Shown: positions 10,615-19,834, counted from the stretch's first letter. The stretch is DNA of 64,000 bases from Caballeronia peredens (GCA_001544595.2 FCOH02000003.1:124001-188000), one strand, 5' to 3'. Notes: generated by a model not told the origin, from the sequence alone. Program-made: numbers and translations.

Positions 10615-10971
10615 TCAACTTCCGCTCAAGCCATATTGCAGTGCAAGATCGAAACCGAGCACGACCAGCGAGCAGAAAAGACCCAGCGACAGATTCGCCA
10701 GCCGATGGCCGACGTCCTTGTGTTTCGTCAGAACGGCGCCTGCGAGGAACGCGATTTCCACGATGACCTGCATGCAGAACACGGCGATCATCAACGCGAA
10801 CTCATAACCCATCGAGTTGAAGTTCATGAAGTTGAAGCCGTTCACCGCGACCCAGGACCCCACTCGCCATACTTCGTATGCCAATAGCAGCAGCGGAAAG
10901 AAATAGCTGGCGATATAAGTCGGCACCGTGGCATGCCGCAATTCCATATTTAAGTGTCGTGTTACTTGCAT
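10615..10971 (-). CDS. Small membrane protein of unknown function
   Basis: 118-residue protein with three or four hydrophobic segments (around residues 17-45, 58-80 and 90-112: YIASYFFPLLLLAYEVW, FALMIAVFCMQVIVEIAFL, LSLGLFCSLVVLGFDLALQ). It contains a KHKD loop and no cysteine cluster or enzymatic motif. ATG 10971 has GAGGAG upstream. I do not recognise the family. It is monocistronic and ends in the terminator shared with the flavoprotein gene. Confidence 0.75.
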   Translation of the reverse strand: MQVTRHLNMELRHATVPTYIASYFFPLLLLAYEVWRVGSWVAVNGFNFMNFNSMGYEFALMIAVFCMQVIVEIAFLAGAVLTKHKDVGHRLANLSLGLFCSLVVLGFDLALQYGLSGS

Positions 10972-11188
10972 CGCGTACTCCTCATCTGATTGCCCGAAAC
11001 GACGGGCGTTCTACCTGCACGGAGGCGCATTCGGTGCGTTCGGACTGAACAGCACAAGTGCGTCGTGCTTTCAGAATAGGACAATTTTCGGGAAAGCGAA
11101 TCATCGTATTCCCGATGGTCTTGCGCAGTATGGGATTACGAGCGGCGTTGTGCAGTGCAACTGAATAAAGCAGTTATTTTGGTCATCG

Positions 11189-11216
11189 GATCCGGCACGC
11201 ACGTGCGTACCGGATC
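11189..11216. terminator. 28-bp near-perfect palindrome downstream of mmsB
   Basis: Two 14-bp arms with one mismatch and no loop: GATCCGGCACGCAC and GTGCGTACCGGATC. It lies 20 bp beyond the mmsB stop and is itself framed by AATAAAGCA (11164-11172) and TGCTTTATT (11232-11240), a 9-bp inverted pair. There is no T-run on the minus strand; on the plus strand CTTTTT follows at 11223-11227. It may be a terminator or a protein-binding or 3'-end stabilising site. Confidence 0.5.
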
Positions 11217-11235
11217 GACATGCTTTTTGAGTGCT

Positions 11236-12120
11236 TTATTGCTTCGCGTACAGCTTGATAATGCCGGAAAAATCGAGCCCGCCTAAGCCCTGCTGGCTCA
11301 TCGACTGATACAACTGTTGTGCCAGCGCGCCCATGAAAACCGGCTGTTTCGCGCCGCGCGCCGCATCGACGGCCAGGCCCAGATCCTTCAGCATCAAATC
11401 AGCGCCAAATCCTCCGGAATAACCCCGCGATGCCGGCGCCGTTTCTACGATTCCCGGATAGGGATTACACGTATCCGAACTCCAGCAACGCCCGGTCGAC
11501 GTATTCACGATACTCGCCAGTTTCGTCGGATCGATACCGAGCGTTTCGCCGAGTTTCATCGCTTCGGCGACGCCGATCATGGAAATCCCGAGTAGCAGGT
11601 TATTGCAGATCTTGGCGATCTGACCCGTGCCGGTTTCGCCGCAACGCACCATGTTTTTACCCATGCCTGCAAGCACGGGCCGCAGCCGCTCGAAAAGCGC
11701 TTCGTCGGCGCCGACCATGAAGGTGAGCGTGCCAGCCTGCGCGCCGACCACGCCGCCCGACACGGGCGCATCCGCGAACGGATTGCCCTGTCTCGCAGCC
11801 GCCTCGCCGACGAGTTTCGCGGTGGCCGGGTCGATCGTGCTGCTGTCGACCAGCGGGACGCCCTTCGCCACGCCGGCCAGCACGCCGTCGTCGTTGAGAT
11901 AAACCGCCTTGACGTGCTGCGCTGCGGGAAGCATGGTGATCACGACTTCCGCGCCCTCCGCCGCCGCGCGCGGCGATGCGGCGAGTGTCGCGCCCGCCGC
12001 TTTCGCCGCGTCGAGCGCCTCCGGCGACAGATCGAACGCCGTCACCGCGTGCCCGGCTTTCAGGAGATTCGCGGCCATCGGACCGCCCATGTGCCCGAGG
12101 CCTACAAAGCCTATTTTCAT
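11236..12120 (-). CDS. mmsB: 3-hydroxyisobutyrate dehydrogenase MmsB
   Basis: 294-residue beta-hydroxyacid dehydrogenase that oxidises 3-hydroxyisobutyrate to methylmalonate semialdehyde with NAD in valine breakdown. The NAD motif GLGHMGGPMAANL is at residues 7-19, the substrate motif SGGVVGAQAG at 121-130 and the catalytic lysine at K170 in GQIAKICNN. It lies 14 bp behind mmsA, which makes its product's next enzyme. The pairing supports MmsB over tartronate semialdehyde reductase, a close relative. Confidence 0.93.
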   Translation of the reverse strand: MKIGFVGLGHMGGPMAANLLKAGHAVTAFDLSPEALDAAKAAGATLAASPRAAAEGAEVVITMLPAAQHVKAVYLNDDGVLAGVAKGVPLVDSSTIDPATAKLVGEAAARQGNPFADAPVSGGVVGAQAGTLTFMVGADEALFERLRPVLAGMGKNMVRCGETGTGQIAKICNNLLLGISMIGVAEAMKLGETLGIDPTKLASIVNTSTGRCWSSDTCNPYPGIVETAPASRGYSGGFGADLMLKDLGLAVDAARGAKQPVFMGALAQQLYQSMSQQGLGGLDFSGIIKLYAKQ

Positions 12121-12134
12121 CGCGTGCTCCCGTG

Positions 12135-13667
12135 TCAGCGCAAGGCGATCGTGGTGTTGACGCCGTCGTTCACGGTGGCGTCGTCGAACCAGCGGGCCGT
12201 GACGGTTTTCGTCTGCGTGTAGAACTGCACGACCTGCTTGCCGTACGGTCCGAGATCACCGAGCTTGGAGCCGCGCGAGCCCGTGAAGCTGAACGCAGGC
12301 ACCGGCACCGGAATCGGAATGTTGATGCCCACCTGGCCGATGTCGATCTCGCTCTGGAATTTGCGCGCCGCCGCGCCGCTCTGCGTGAACAGACCGACGC
12401 CGTTGCCCATCGGATTGCGGTTGACGAGCGCGATGGCGTCGTCGAGCGTTTCGGCTTCCAGCACGCACAGCACCGGGCCGAAGATTTCCGTCTTGTAGAT
12501 CGACATGTCGGTGTCGACGTTCGTGAAGATCGTCGGGCCGATGAAGTTGCCTTGCTCGTAGCCTTTCACGTCGACGCCGCGGCCATCCAGCGCGAGCGTC
12601 GCGCCTTCGTCCACGCCCTTCGCGACCAGCCCGAGAATGCGTTCCTTCGCCGCCTTCGACACGACCGGCCCGACGTCCGTGTTCGGCTCCGTGCCGCCGT
12701 TGACCTTGAGCGATTTCGCCCGCTCGACGAGTTCGGGCACCCAGTCCTTCGACGCGCCGACGAACACCGCCACCGACGTCGCCATGCAGCGCTGCCCCGC
12801 CGCGCCGAAGCCCGCGCCCGCGAGCGCGTTGAGCGTCTGCTCCTTGTTCGCGTCGGGCAGCACGACCGCGTGATTCTTCGCGCCCATCATCGATTGCACG
12901 CGCTTACCGTGCTGGCTCGCGAGGTTGTAGACGTGCGTGCCGACGGCCGTCGAGCCGACGAACGAAATCGCCTTGATATCGGGATGCGTGCAGATCGCAT
13001 CGACGACTTCCTTGCCGCCGTGCACGACGTTGAGCACGCCCTGCGGCACGCCCGCTTCGAGCGCCAGTTCGACGAGTTCCATCGTCGAGAGCGGGTCCTG
13101 CTCGGACGGCTTCAGCACGAACGTGTTGCCGCAGACGATCGCCATCGGGAACATCCAAAGCGGGATCATCGCCGGGAAATTGAACGGCGTGATGCCCGCG
13201 CACACGCCGATCGGCTGACGCAGCGTGTAGGTATCCACGCCGCCCGCGACGTTTTCGGAGAATTCGCCCTGCTGCAAGGTACTGATCGAGCAGGCATGTT
13301 CGACCACTTCCAGACCTCGGAAGATGTCGCCTTCGGCATCGGCGAGCGTCTTGCCCTGCTCGGCCGTGAGCGTCTGCGCGATGCGCTTCTGGTTCTGGCG
13401 CACCAGATCCTGAAACTTGAGCATGATGCGCATGCGCGCGCCGAGCGGCGTCGTGCGCCAGGTCAGAAAGGCCTTCTGCGCGGCGGCCACGGCGGCGTTC
13501 ACTTCGTCCACCGTTGCGAACGGCACGCGGCCGACCACGTCCTGCGTCGCCGGATTGACGATGTCGCGCCATTCGGTCGTCTTCGAATCGACGAACTCGC
13601 CGTCGATGAGCAGTTTGGCCGTGCGCACGGACGCACTCTGCGCCGGATGTTCAGCAGCGATATTCAC
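12135..13667 (-). CDS. mmsA: Methylmalonate-semialdehyde dehydrogenase (CoA-acylating) MmsA
   Basis: 510-residue aldehyde dehydrogenase that converts methylmalonate semialdehyde to propionyl-CoA in valine and inositol breakdown. The catalytic cysteine is C294 in GQRCMA, with PFNFP and FVGST for cofactor binding. The start is GTG 13667, fixed by AAGGAG 7 bp upstream and by the usual N-terminus; the frame stays open upstream but codes nothing recognisable. It is divergent from a LysR-type gene 184 bp away, the probable regulator, and cotranscribed with mmsB. Confidence 0.94.
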   Translation of the reverse strand: MNIAAEHPAQSASVRTAKLLIDGEFVDSKTTEWRDIVNPATQDVVGRVPFATVDEVNAAVAAAQKAFLTWRTTPLGARMRIMLKFQDLVRQNQKRIAQTLTAEQGKTLADAEGDIFRGLEVVEHACSISTLQQGEFSENVAGGVDTYTLRQPIGVCAGITPFNFPAMIPLWMFPMAIVCGNTFVLKPSEQDPLSTMELVELALEAGVPQGVLNVVHGGKEVVDAICTHPDIKAISFVGSTAVGTHVYNLASQHGKRVQSMMGAKNHAVVLPDANKEQTLNALAGAGFGAAGQRCMATSVAVFVGASKDWVPELVERAKSLKVNGGTEPNTDVGPVVSKAAKERILGLVAKGVDEGATLALDGRGVDVKGYEQGNFIGPTIFTNVDTDMSIYKTEIFGPVLCVLEAETLDDAIALVNRNPMGNGVGLFTQSGAAARKFQSEIDIGQVGINIPIPVPVPAFSFTGSRGSKLGDLGPYGKQVVQFYTQTKTVTARWFDDATVNDGVNTTIALR

Positions 13668-13802
13668 AGATGTCTCCTTGACTGGATTGATGCGGAAGCG
13701 GTGAAACGGGGACGAGAGGCGAGCGCCGGCATGGCGCCGAGGGGAAAGGCATGGTGTCTCCGTCATAGGATCTGCCCGACTTTGCAGGCTCGTTCCGTTG
13801 AG

Positions 13803-13835
13803 TATAGTTATGCAAAAGTCCATCATGGCACTATA
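13803..13835. promoter_or_regulatory. Inverted repeat between mmsA and its LysR neighbour
   Basis: TATAGT and ACTATA, perfect 6-bp arms 21 bp apart, in the divergent promoter region. This segment is AT-rich, while the flanking DNA is not. The position suits a LysR-type operator overlapping both promoters. It is a short repeat, so the call is tentative. Confidence 0.4.
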
Positions 13836-13851
13836 AAAATACCCGATCGAT

Positions 13852-14826
13852 ATGCAAAAAAAGGCCATGCAAACACCCAAGCTCGACCTCGCCAGACTCA
13901 ACTGGGACGACCTGCGCTTCTTCCTCGAAGTCGCGCGGACGCAGCGCGCGAGCGGCGCGGCGAAGCGCCTTGGCGTCGATTACACGACGGTCGCGCGGCG
14001 CGTGCGCGCCCTCGAAGACGTCCTCGGCACGCTCCTGTTCGACAAGTCGCGCAGCGGCGGATTCATTCTGACCGCCGAGGGCCAGCGCCTGCTCGGCTTC
14101 GTCGATTCGATCGAGACGACCGTGCAGTCGGCCACTGAACAGATCGCCAATACGGGACACGCGCTGTCGGGACACGTGCGCGTCGGTTCGACGGAAGGCT
14201 TCGGCTGCTTCTTCCTCGCGCCGCAGCTCGCGCGCTTTCAGGACGCGCATCCGAACATCACCATCGACCTGTTGCCGGTGCCGCACTTCGTCAGCCTCTC
14301 GAAACGCGAGGCCGATATCGCCGTGACGCTCGAACGGCCTGAGCAGGGCCAGTACGTCTATACGAAGCTCTGCGAATACCGGCTGAAGCTCTACGCGACG
14401 GCCGAGTATCTCGACGCGCATCCGCCGATCCGCACGAGCGACGATCTGCGCCATCATCGTTTCGCGAGTTATATCGACGATCTCGCCTTCAGCCACGAAC
14501 TCCTTTATCTGGAGCGCGCGGTGCCCGGCGCGGTGTCGCGCTGGCGCAGCACGAGCGCGATCGCGCAGTATTACGCCGCGCTGCAAGGCCGAGCGCTCGC
14601 GATCCTGCCGTGCTTCATGGCGTCGCCGGACGCGCGCTTCGTGCCGGTGCTGCCCGATGGCATCGTCGTCACGCGCGCCTTTTATCTCTCGTGCCGCGAA
14701 GATCTGCGCAAGCTCAAGCGCATCACGACCGTGTGGGACTATCTGCGCGCGGCCGCCGAAGCGAACCGCGCCTTCCTGATGGGCGACGGCGAGAACATGG
14801 CATGGGTCGATGTCCAGTCCTCCTGA
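13852..14826 (+). CDS. LysR-family regulator, probable mmsAB regulator
   Basis: 324-residue LysR-type regulator. The winged HTH covers residues 15-75 (LNWDDLRFFLEVARTQRASGAAKRLG, then the recognition helix VDYTTVARRVRALE), followed by a periplasmic-binding-like effector domain. The HTH wording GVDYTTVARRV is common in amino-acid and aldehyde-related LysR proteins. ATG 13852 is used; ATG 13867 is an in-frame alternative. Its divergent position to mmsA suggests it activates valine catabolism genes. Confidence 0.88.
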   Translation: MQKKAMQTPKLDLARLNWDDLRFFLEVARTQRASGAAKRLGVDYTTVARRVRALEDVLGTLLFDKSRSGGFILTAEGQRLLGFVDSIETTVQSATEQIANTGHALSGHVRVGSTEGFGCFFLAPQLARFQDAHPNITIDLLPVPHFVSLSKREADIAVTLERPEQGQYVYTKLCEYRLKLYATAEYLDAHPPIRTSDDLRHHRFASYIDDLAFSHELLYLERAVPGAVSRWRSTSAIAQYYAALQGRALAILPCFMASPDARFVPVLPDGIVVTRAFYLSCREDLRKLKRITTVWDYLRAAAEANRAFLMGDGENMAWVDVQSS

Positions 14827-14854
14827 CCGACCATGATTTTTGACACATCGCGCT

Positions 14855-14876
14855 AATCGATTGTGTCGAATCGATT
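14855..14876. repeat. AATCGATT repeat able to form a hairpin
   Basis: Two copies of the self-complementary octamer AATCGATT are separated by GTGTCG, 28 bp past the LysR stop. GACACA (14842) and TGTGTC (14862) form a second inverted pair overlapping the first copy. The structure is AT-rich and has no proper T-run, so it is a weak terminator or a protein-binding site in the 252-bp gap before the M23 peptidase gene. Confidence 0.35.
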
Positions 14877-15078
14877 TGCCGTCGCACGCCACAAAATTTG
14901 ACGCGATGTAATTCGTGGAATTTTGCTTCGATATCCTTTTGAAACGTGTCTGACGCCCGCAGCGTGCGGCATAATCGGCGCCCGGTTTCATTGCTTTGCC
15001 GTGGAGAACGCGGCGCTCCAACTCCGTGATTTTCCTTAATCTTTTTCTGATCGGCCGGCCGGGCCGTCGCGCACGCTG

Positions 15079-16059
15079 ATGGCCTTCGTCATCTGGTCGC
15101 GGCGCACCATGTCCCGCCAGCGCATCCGCTTCGTCGAGGCACGCACGGCGCGCGCGATCGCGATCGTGGGCGGCGTCGCGTTGCTCGTGGCGGCGCTCGC
15201 GCTCGGCATCGCGATCGGCACCGTGTTCGCGCGCAGTCATCTCGGCGAGGAGCAGGCGCTGATGTCGCGGCGCTCCTATGAAATCGAGGAACTCGGACGC
15301 CTCGACGCCGCGCTGATCGAACTGCGGCCGCGTGTCGAGGCGCTGTCGTCGAAAGTGGACGAACTACGCGATTTCGACAGCCATCTGAAGGCCGCGCACG
15401 GCGTGAGCGGCACATCGAATACGCATGACGTGCCGCCGCTGCCGGACAGCGAGGAACCGTCCACCGCGCTCGACGGCGCCGGCGGTCCCGAACTGCCGCC
15501 GCGTCTCTGCGAGAACCCGCGTGCCGGGCACGGTTCGCCGCGTCAGCGCATCCAGGGAACGCAAAACACCATCGATTGCCTGAACGACGCTGTCTCCTCG
15601 CTGCAGACGCCGACACTCGCGCACTACGCCGCGTTCATGGCGTTTCCCGGCCGCGATCCCGCGCCGGGTGCGCGCAGCGGCTCGCCCTACGGCAATCGCT
15701 ACGACCCGTTCACGGGCCATCTCAGCTTTCATCCCGGCGTCGATCTGGTTGCGCCCACCGGCACGCCGATCCTCGCGAGCGCGGGCGGCCGCGTGCTGCA
15801 GGCGGGCGAGCGCAGCGGCTACGGCAATGCGGTGGATATCCGTCACAGCGACGGCATGGTGACGCGCTACGGCCACGCTTCGCGCGTTCTCGTTCAGCCC
15901 GGCGATTTCGTGATGCCCGGGCAGGAGATCGCCGAAGTCGGCTCGACGGGACGCTCCACGGGCCCGCATCTGCATTTCGAAGTGATCGTCGGCGGCGCGC
16001 AGATCAATCCTTCTCCTTTCTTGGCGCTCTTCAAGCGCAAGCCGAATGCGCAAGGCTGA
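15079..16059 (+). CDS. M23-family peptidoglycan endopeptidase, membrane-anchored
   Basis: 326-residue LytM-type zinc peptidase expected to cleave peptide cross-links in the periplasm. One N-terminal transmembrane helix (AIAIVGGVALLVAALALGIA, about 30-50) is followed by a helical stalk and then the M23 domain from about residue 195. The metal and catalytic motifs are intact: HPGVDL, RYGHAS and the terminal HLHFEV. The start may be ATG 15079 or ATG 15109. It overlaps the next gene by 14 bp and is followed by a bactofilin, an arrangement tied to control of cell shape. Confidence 0.9.
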   Translation: MAFVIWSRRTMSRQRIRFVEARTARAIAIVGGVALLVAALALGIAIGTVFARSHLGEEQALMSRRSYEIEELGRLDAALIELRPRVEALSSKVDELRDFDSHLKAAHGVSGTSNTHDVPPLPDSEEPSTALDGAGGPELPPRLCENPRAGHGSPRQRIQGTQNTIDCLNDAVSSLQTPTLAHYAAFMAFPGRDPAPGARSGSPYGNRYDPFTGHLSFHPGVDLVAPTGTPILASAGGRVLQAGERSGYGNAVDIRHSDGMVTRYGHASRVLVQPGDFVMPGQEIAEVGSTGRSTGPHLHFEVIVGGAQINPSPFLALFKRKPNAQG

Positions 16060-16411
16060 TTCCAAGCGGCTCTCGCTGCAACTCACTCGCCGGAATTATT
16101 CGCTGACGGCCAGGCGCGGCACCGGCATCTGGCTCGGCGCGATCGCGGCCGCCTGCGCCGTCGCGGCACTCGCCGCAGCCGGCTTCGCGCTGCAACGCTC
16201 GCACGAGGACGCGCGCAAGCTCGACACGCTCTGCGCGCCGCCGGCGTCGGAGCAGACGCTGCGCGAGCAACTCGCTCACGCCCAACTCGCACTCGAGCAG
16301 GGAGCGGCGACGCGCGCCGTGCTCGAACAGCGCGTCGCCGAGGTTACAGCGCAAAACGAGCGGCTACAGACCGACCTCGCCTTTCTGAAAAAACAGCACA
16401 AGCCCGACTGA
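16046..16411 (+). CDS. Single-pass membrane protein with coiled coil
   Basis: 121-residue protein: a basic N-terminus, one transmembrane helix (GIWLGAIAAACAVAALAAAGFAL, about 27-49) and a predicted coiled coil from about residue 65 to the end (EQTLREQLAHAQLALEQGAATRAVL). The start overlaps the M23 gene by 14 bp and the bactofilin gene follows 55 bp later, so the three are very likely cotranscribed. I do not recognise the family. The context suggests it links the peptidase to the bactofilin scaffold or the wall machinery, which is inference. Confidence 0.8.
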   Translation: MRKADSKRLSLQLTRRNYSLTARRGTGIWLGAIAAACAVAALAAAGFALQRSHEDARKLDTLCAPPASEQTLREQLAHAQLALEQGAATRAVLEQRVAEVTAQNERLQTDLAFLKKQHKPD

Positions 16412-16466
16412 GCACGCCGCGCGTGCCCGCCTCGCTCAATTCTTCAATGCATCGCAAGGACTCGAC

Positions 16467-16898
16467 ATGTTCTCATCGAAAAAAGACCTCAAAAGCGTCA
16501 AGCAAGCCAAGCTCACGACGCTCATCGCGCACAACGTCCATCTCTCGGGCGATCTCGAATTCAGCGACGGCCTGCGCATGGACGGCCAGGTCACCGGCAA
16601 CGTGACGGGCCGCCCCGGCGAGGAAACGCTGCTCGTCGTGAGCGATCAGGGCGCGATCCGCGGCAACGTCAGCGCTTACGACGTCATCATCAACGGCTGC
16701 GTGACCGGTGACGTGACGGTCGCGCATTTCGTCGAACTTCAGTCCAACGCACGCGTGCAGGGCAACATCTACTATCAGCAGTTGCGCATGGATATCGGCG
16801 CGACCATCGAAGGCAAGCTCACCAAGCTCGATGCACAACAGAACTACCAGCCGAGCCTGCCCGCGCCCGACTTCGCGCACGACCTGGCAACGAGTTGA
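16467..16898 (+). CDS. Bactofilin-family cytoskeletal protein
   Basis: 143-residue bactofilin (polymer-forming cytoskeletal protein). A short charged N-terminus is followed by the right-handed beta-helix core of hydrophobic-Gly repeats (VHLSGDLEFSDGLRMDGQV, GNVTGRPG, IRGNVSAYDVIINGCVTGDV, ARVQGNIYYQQLRMDIGATI), then a disordered tail from about 123. Bactofilins form nucleotide-free filaments under the membrane and often position M23 peptidases; the neighbouring peptidase fits that pattern. Length is normal. Confidence 0.92.
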   Translation: MFSSKKDLKSVKQAKLTTLIAHNVHLSGDLEFSDGLRMDGQVTGNVTGRPGEETLLVVSDQGAIRGNVSAYDVIINGCVTGDVTVAHFVELQSNARVQGNIYYQQLRMDIGATIEGKLTKLDAQQNYQPSLPAPDFAHDLATS

Positions 16899-17050
16899 CG
16901 AGTGCGCGGCAGGCGCGTCGTAACCGGTCAAATCCGCTAAGATAAAAAAGATGGAGACCACGCGCTCGCGCCCTCGCGAAGACTGAAGGCATCGCGACTT
17001 CGAGCGCCCATCGACGCGTGGCCGGTGACATCTATAAAAAAGGGCGCCTC

Positions 17051-18028
17051 ATGCTGGTCAATTGCGCGGCTTATCAAAACGGCCGAAAGCTCGCTGAAGT
17101 CAATATCGACGATATCAACGCATATCGTGACCTGCCCGACTCTTTCATTTGGATTGCGCTGAAGGAGCCAGGCCCCGGCGAACTCGCGCACATGACGCAG
17201 CAGTTCGGCCTGCACGAACTGGCGGTCGAGGATGCACAGCACGGCCATCAGCGGCCCAAGATCGAGGAATACGGCGACTCCCTGTTCGCGGTCTTTCACA
17301 CGGTCGAGTTCGACGAAGAAGGCGAAGTGCTCGTCGGCGAGATCAACGTGTTCGTCGGCAAGAACTATGTGCTCTCGGTGCGCAACCGCACCACGCAGGG
17401 CTTTCAGGAAGTGCGCAAGCGTTGCGAGCGCGAGCCGCATCTGCTCAAGCACGGTCCCGCCTTCGTGATGTATGCGCTGCTCGATGCTGTCGTCGATCGT
17501 TACTTTCCCGTGCTGGAGACGCTCGGCGCGGAAGTGGATCAGGTGGAGGAGCGCATCTTCGAGCAGAAGGGCTCGGCGGAATCGCGCGAGATCATCGAGG
17601 ATCTCTACTCGCTCAAGCGCCGCATGACCATTCTTCAGCATCACACCGCGCCTTTGCTCGAAGCTGTCAGCAAACTGTATGGCGGTCGTTCGCCCGGCGT
17701 GTGTTCCGGCATGCAGGAATATTTCCGCGACGTGTACGACCATCTGCTGCGCATCGTGAAGACCATCGAGGGACGGCGCGAAATGATCGTGACGGCGATC
17801 CAGGTGAATCTCGGTCTCATCGCGCTCGCGGAAAGCGAGGTGACCAAGCGCCTCGGCTCGTTCGCCGCGCTGTTCGCCGTCCCGACCATGATCGCCGGCA
17901 TTTACGGCATGAATTTCAAATCGATACCCGAACTCGACTGGGTTTACGGCTATCCGGCGTGTCTCGCGGTCATGCTGATCGTCGATTTGGTACTTTATTG
18001 GCGCTTCAAGAAGGCGGGTTGGCTATAA
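17051..18028 (+). CDS. corA: CorA-family magnesium/cobalt transporter
   Basis: 325-residue CorA-type divalent cation channel. A large cytoplasmic domain with a long stalk helix leads to two C-terminal transmembrane helices; the selectivity signature YGMNF stands at the end of TM1 and the short periplasmic loop reads [14 protein letters not shown] 17051 is used; an upstream GTG at 17018 is in frame but adds unconvincing sequence. Length is that of the family. Monocistronic as far as can be seen. Confidence 0.93.
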   Translation: MLVNCAAYQNGRKLAEVNIDDINAYRDLPDSFIWIALKEPGPGELAHMTQQFGLHELAVEDAQHGHQRPKIEEYGDSLFAVFHTVEFDEEGEVLVGEINVFVGKNYVLSVRNRTTQGFQEVRKRCEREPHLLKHGPAFVMYALLDAVVDRYFPVLETLGAEVDQVEERIFEQKGSAESREIIEDLYSLKRRMTILQHHTAPLLEAVSKLYGGRSPGVCSGMQEYFRDVYDHLLRIVKTIEGRREMIVTAIQVNLGLIALAESEVTKRLGSFAALFAVPTMIAGIYGMNFKSIPELDWVYGYPACLAVMLIVDLVLYWRFKKAGWL

Positions 18029-18533
18029 TGTCGTTTTAGCCGCGCGCGCGTGCGCGCCCGGATCGCGCGGAAAGCCGTTGAAAGGAACCATTCGGCGAAT
18101 TTCTTTGTCTAAGCAACGATTCGCGCACGAATGTGTCGCGGGCTTGCAAAACCGTCCGCCGGCCGCATTTGCTGTAAGCGCAGGGTTCTCGCGTACACTT
18201 CCGCGGTTTCCCTGCATTTTTCGACTTTCGTATCAACCCGCACGTCGGCATTGCTGTTCGCCGATGTCGCCGTCCCGGTCATGCCGGCCGCATCCACGGT
18301 CCGGCCTATGCCGTCAAGCTCACAACGAGCCTGAAAGAGAGACGCGGCGCGCCCGGTTCGCATGTTCAACCTGCATGCTCAACCGTATCGGGCGGCCCGA
18401 ACCACGCTTTACGCAGCCTCTCATGTATCGCAGCGACGCCGCCTCCGCGCAGCGCCGCGCAACCGTTCATTGCCGTGAACGCGCGATCCGCAGAGGCGCA
18501 GCACCCCACCATTACTCATCACAGGAGCCCTAT
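18029..18533. other. Long leader region upstream of infA
   Basis: 505 bp between corA and infA. The infA frame stays open for about 150 codons upstream but the translation is not protein-like. TTGCTG at 18170 and TACACT at 18195 are a possible promoter with a long 19-bp spacer. I see no defined RNA element. The infA ribosome-binding site AGGAG is at 18523-18527. Confidence 0.4.
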
Positions 18534-18800
18534 ATGGCGAAAGAAGAACTCATCGAACTCGACGGCATCGTTGACGAAGTGCTTCCCGACAGCCGCTATC
18601 GCGTGACGCTGGACAACGGCGTCGTGGTCGGCGCGTACGCCTCGGGCCGCATGCGCAAGAACCACATCCGCATTCTCGCCGGCGACCGCGTGACGCTGGA
18701 ACTGTCGGTGTACGACCTGACCAAGGGCCGCATCAACTTCCGTCACAAGGACGAACGCGCAAGCAGCGGCGGCCCGCGTGCGCCGATGCGCCGCCGCTAA
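18534..18800 (+). CDS. infA: Translation initiation factor IF-1
   Basis: 88-residue S1/OB-fold initiation factor that binds the 30S A site with IF-2 and IF-3. The core ([55 protein letters not shown]) is clear. The classical protein has 72 residues; this one carries an extra basic, Ser/Gly/Pro/Arg-rich tail of about 16 residues. It is a monocistronic gene outside any ribosomal-protein operon, so it is probably the second infA copy found in Burkholderiales. AGGAG precedes the ATG. Confidence 0.95.
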   Translation: MAKEELIELDGIVDEVLPDSRYRVTLDNGVVVGAYASGRMRKNHIRILAGDRVTLELSVYDLTKGRINFRHKDERASSGGPRAPMRRR

Positions 18801-18949
18801 GCGCGGCAGCCTCAACCCCCGCTTCGAGCGTCCGCCTGATCCGCCGCGAACGCTTCTGAACTCATCTGCGGATCGTCCCGACTTCGACGCGGCGGCATGC
18901 CTCGCGCTTCGCCGCACCGGCGGCGCCACGCGTCGATGCCGTGCCTCCT

Positions 18950-19834
18950 TCATCTCCCGGCGCGCGCCGCCAGTATGGCGTCGAGGCCGATGGCGAAGCC
19001 ATCGTCGTCGTTGCTTTTCGACACCAGGCTCGCGTGACGCTGCACCGTCTCCGAGGCCTGTCCCATCGCGATCGACACGCCCGCGATCTCGAACATTGCC
19101 GTGTCGTTGCCCATGTCGCCGAGCACGGCCACGCGCTCGAGCGGCACGTTCGCGATGCGCGCGAGTTCACGCACCGCCGTGCCCTTGTTCGCATCGAGAT
19201 TGGTGATGTCGAGGTAATACGTCTGCGAACGGGCCGCGTGGCCCCGGCCTTCCAGTTGCTTCTGCAGGTCACTCTCGATGCGCGCGAGCCGTTCCGTATC
19301 GGGCGTCGAGCCGACGATCTTGTCGACCGCGTCGAGATCCACATCGTCGAAACGCGCGACGCGCACGCCTTCATAACCGACCGTGCGCGTTTCGAGCGGC
19401 ACGTAGGTCGCATCGGGATTGGTGAGATACCACGCATCGTCGATGAAGACCCACGCGTCGACATTCGCGGCGGCGAGCGCTTCGAGCGAAGTCTGCACGA
19501 CGTCGCGCGGCAGCTTGTGCGACGACAGCACTTCCCACGTGCCCGGCCGGACCAGACTGCCGCCGTTGTACGACGCGTACGGCATGTCCACTTTCAGCGC
19601 CTCGACGATATGCCGCATGCCCTTGCCCGGCCGGCTGCTCGCCACCGTAAAGCGCACGCCGGCTTCGCGCAGGCGGCGCACGGCGTCCTTCGCGGGTTCT
19701 CCGAGCGCCTTGTCGGTGTAGAGCAGCGTGCCGTCGCAGTCGGTGACGACCAGTTCCACCCGCGCGAGCGCCTCGAAGGCCGCGGCGCCGTCGCCGGTCG
19801 CGCTGTGCAGGCCGTATTTGCCCTGGGCGCTCAT
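18950..19834 (-). CDS. HAD-superfamily (IIB) sugar-phosphate phosphatase
   Basis: 294-residue Cof-type HAD hydrolase, probably a sugar-phosphate phosphatase. Motif I DCDGTLLYTD near residues 31-40, the Ser/Thr motif VASSRPGKG, Lys in NKGTAVREL and the acidic motif GDMGNDTAMFE are all present, with a large cap between them. ATG 19834 overlaps the stop of ppgK (TGATG), so translation is coupled with the glucokinase. Linkage to ppgK and zwf suggests a role around glucose-6-phosphate, not proven. Confidence 0.87.
   Translation of the reverse strand: MSAQGKYGLHSATGDGAAAFEALARVELVVTDCDGTLLYTDKALGEPAKDAVRRLREAGVRFTVASSRPGKGMRHIVEALKVDMPYASYNGGSLVRPGTWEVLSSHKLPRDVVQTSLEALAAANVDAWVFIDDAWYLTNPDATYVPLETRTVGYEGVRVARFDDVDLDAVDKIVGSTPDTERLARIESDLQKQLEGRGHAARSQTYYLDITNLDANKGTAVRELARIANVPLERVAVLGDMGNDTAMFEIAGVSIAMGQASETVQRHASLVSKSNDDDGFAIGLDAILAARAGR

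Noticed and set aside
11976..14138. Open frame of 720 codons on the plus strand
   Set aside because: Antisense to mmsA and mmsB and then overlapping the LysR gene out of frame.
18078..18533. In-frame 150-codon N-terminal extension of infA
   Set aside because: IF-1 begins at its conserved start with a good ribosome-binding site at 18523; the upstream translation has no homology-like character.
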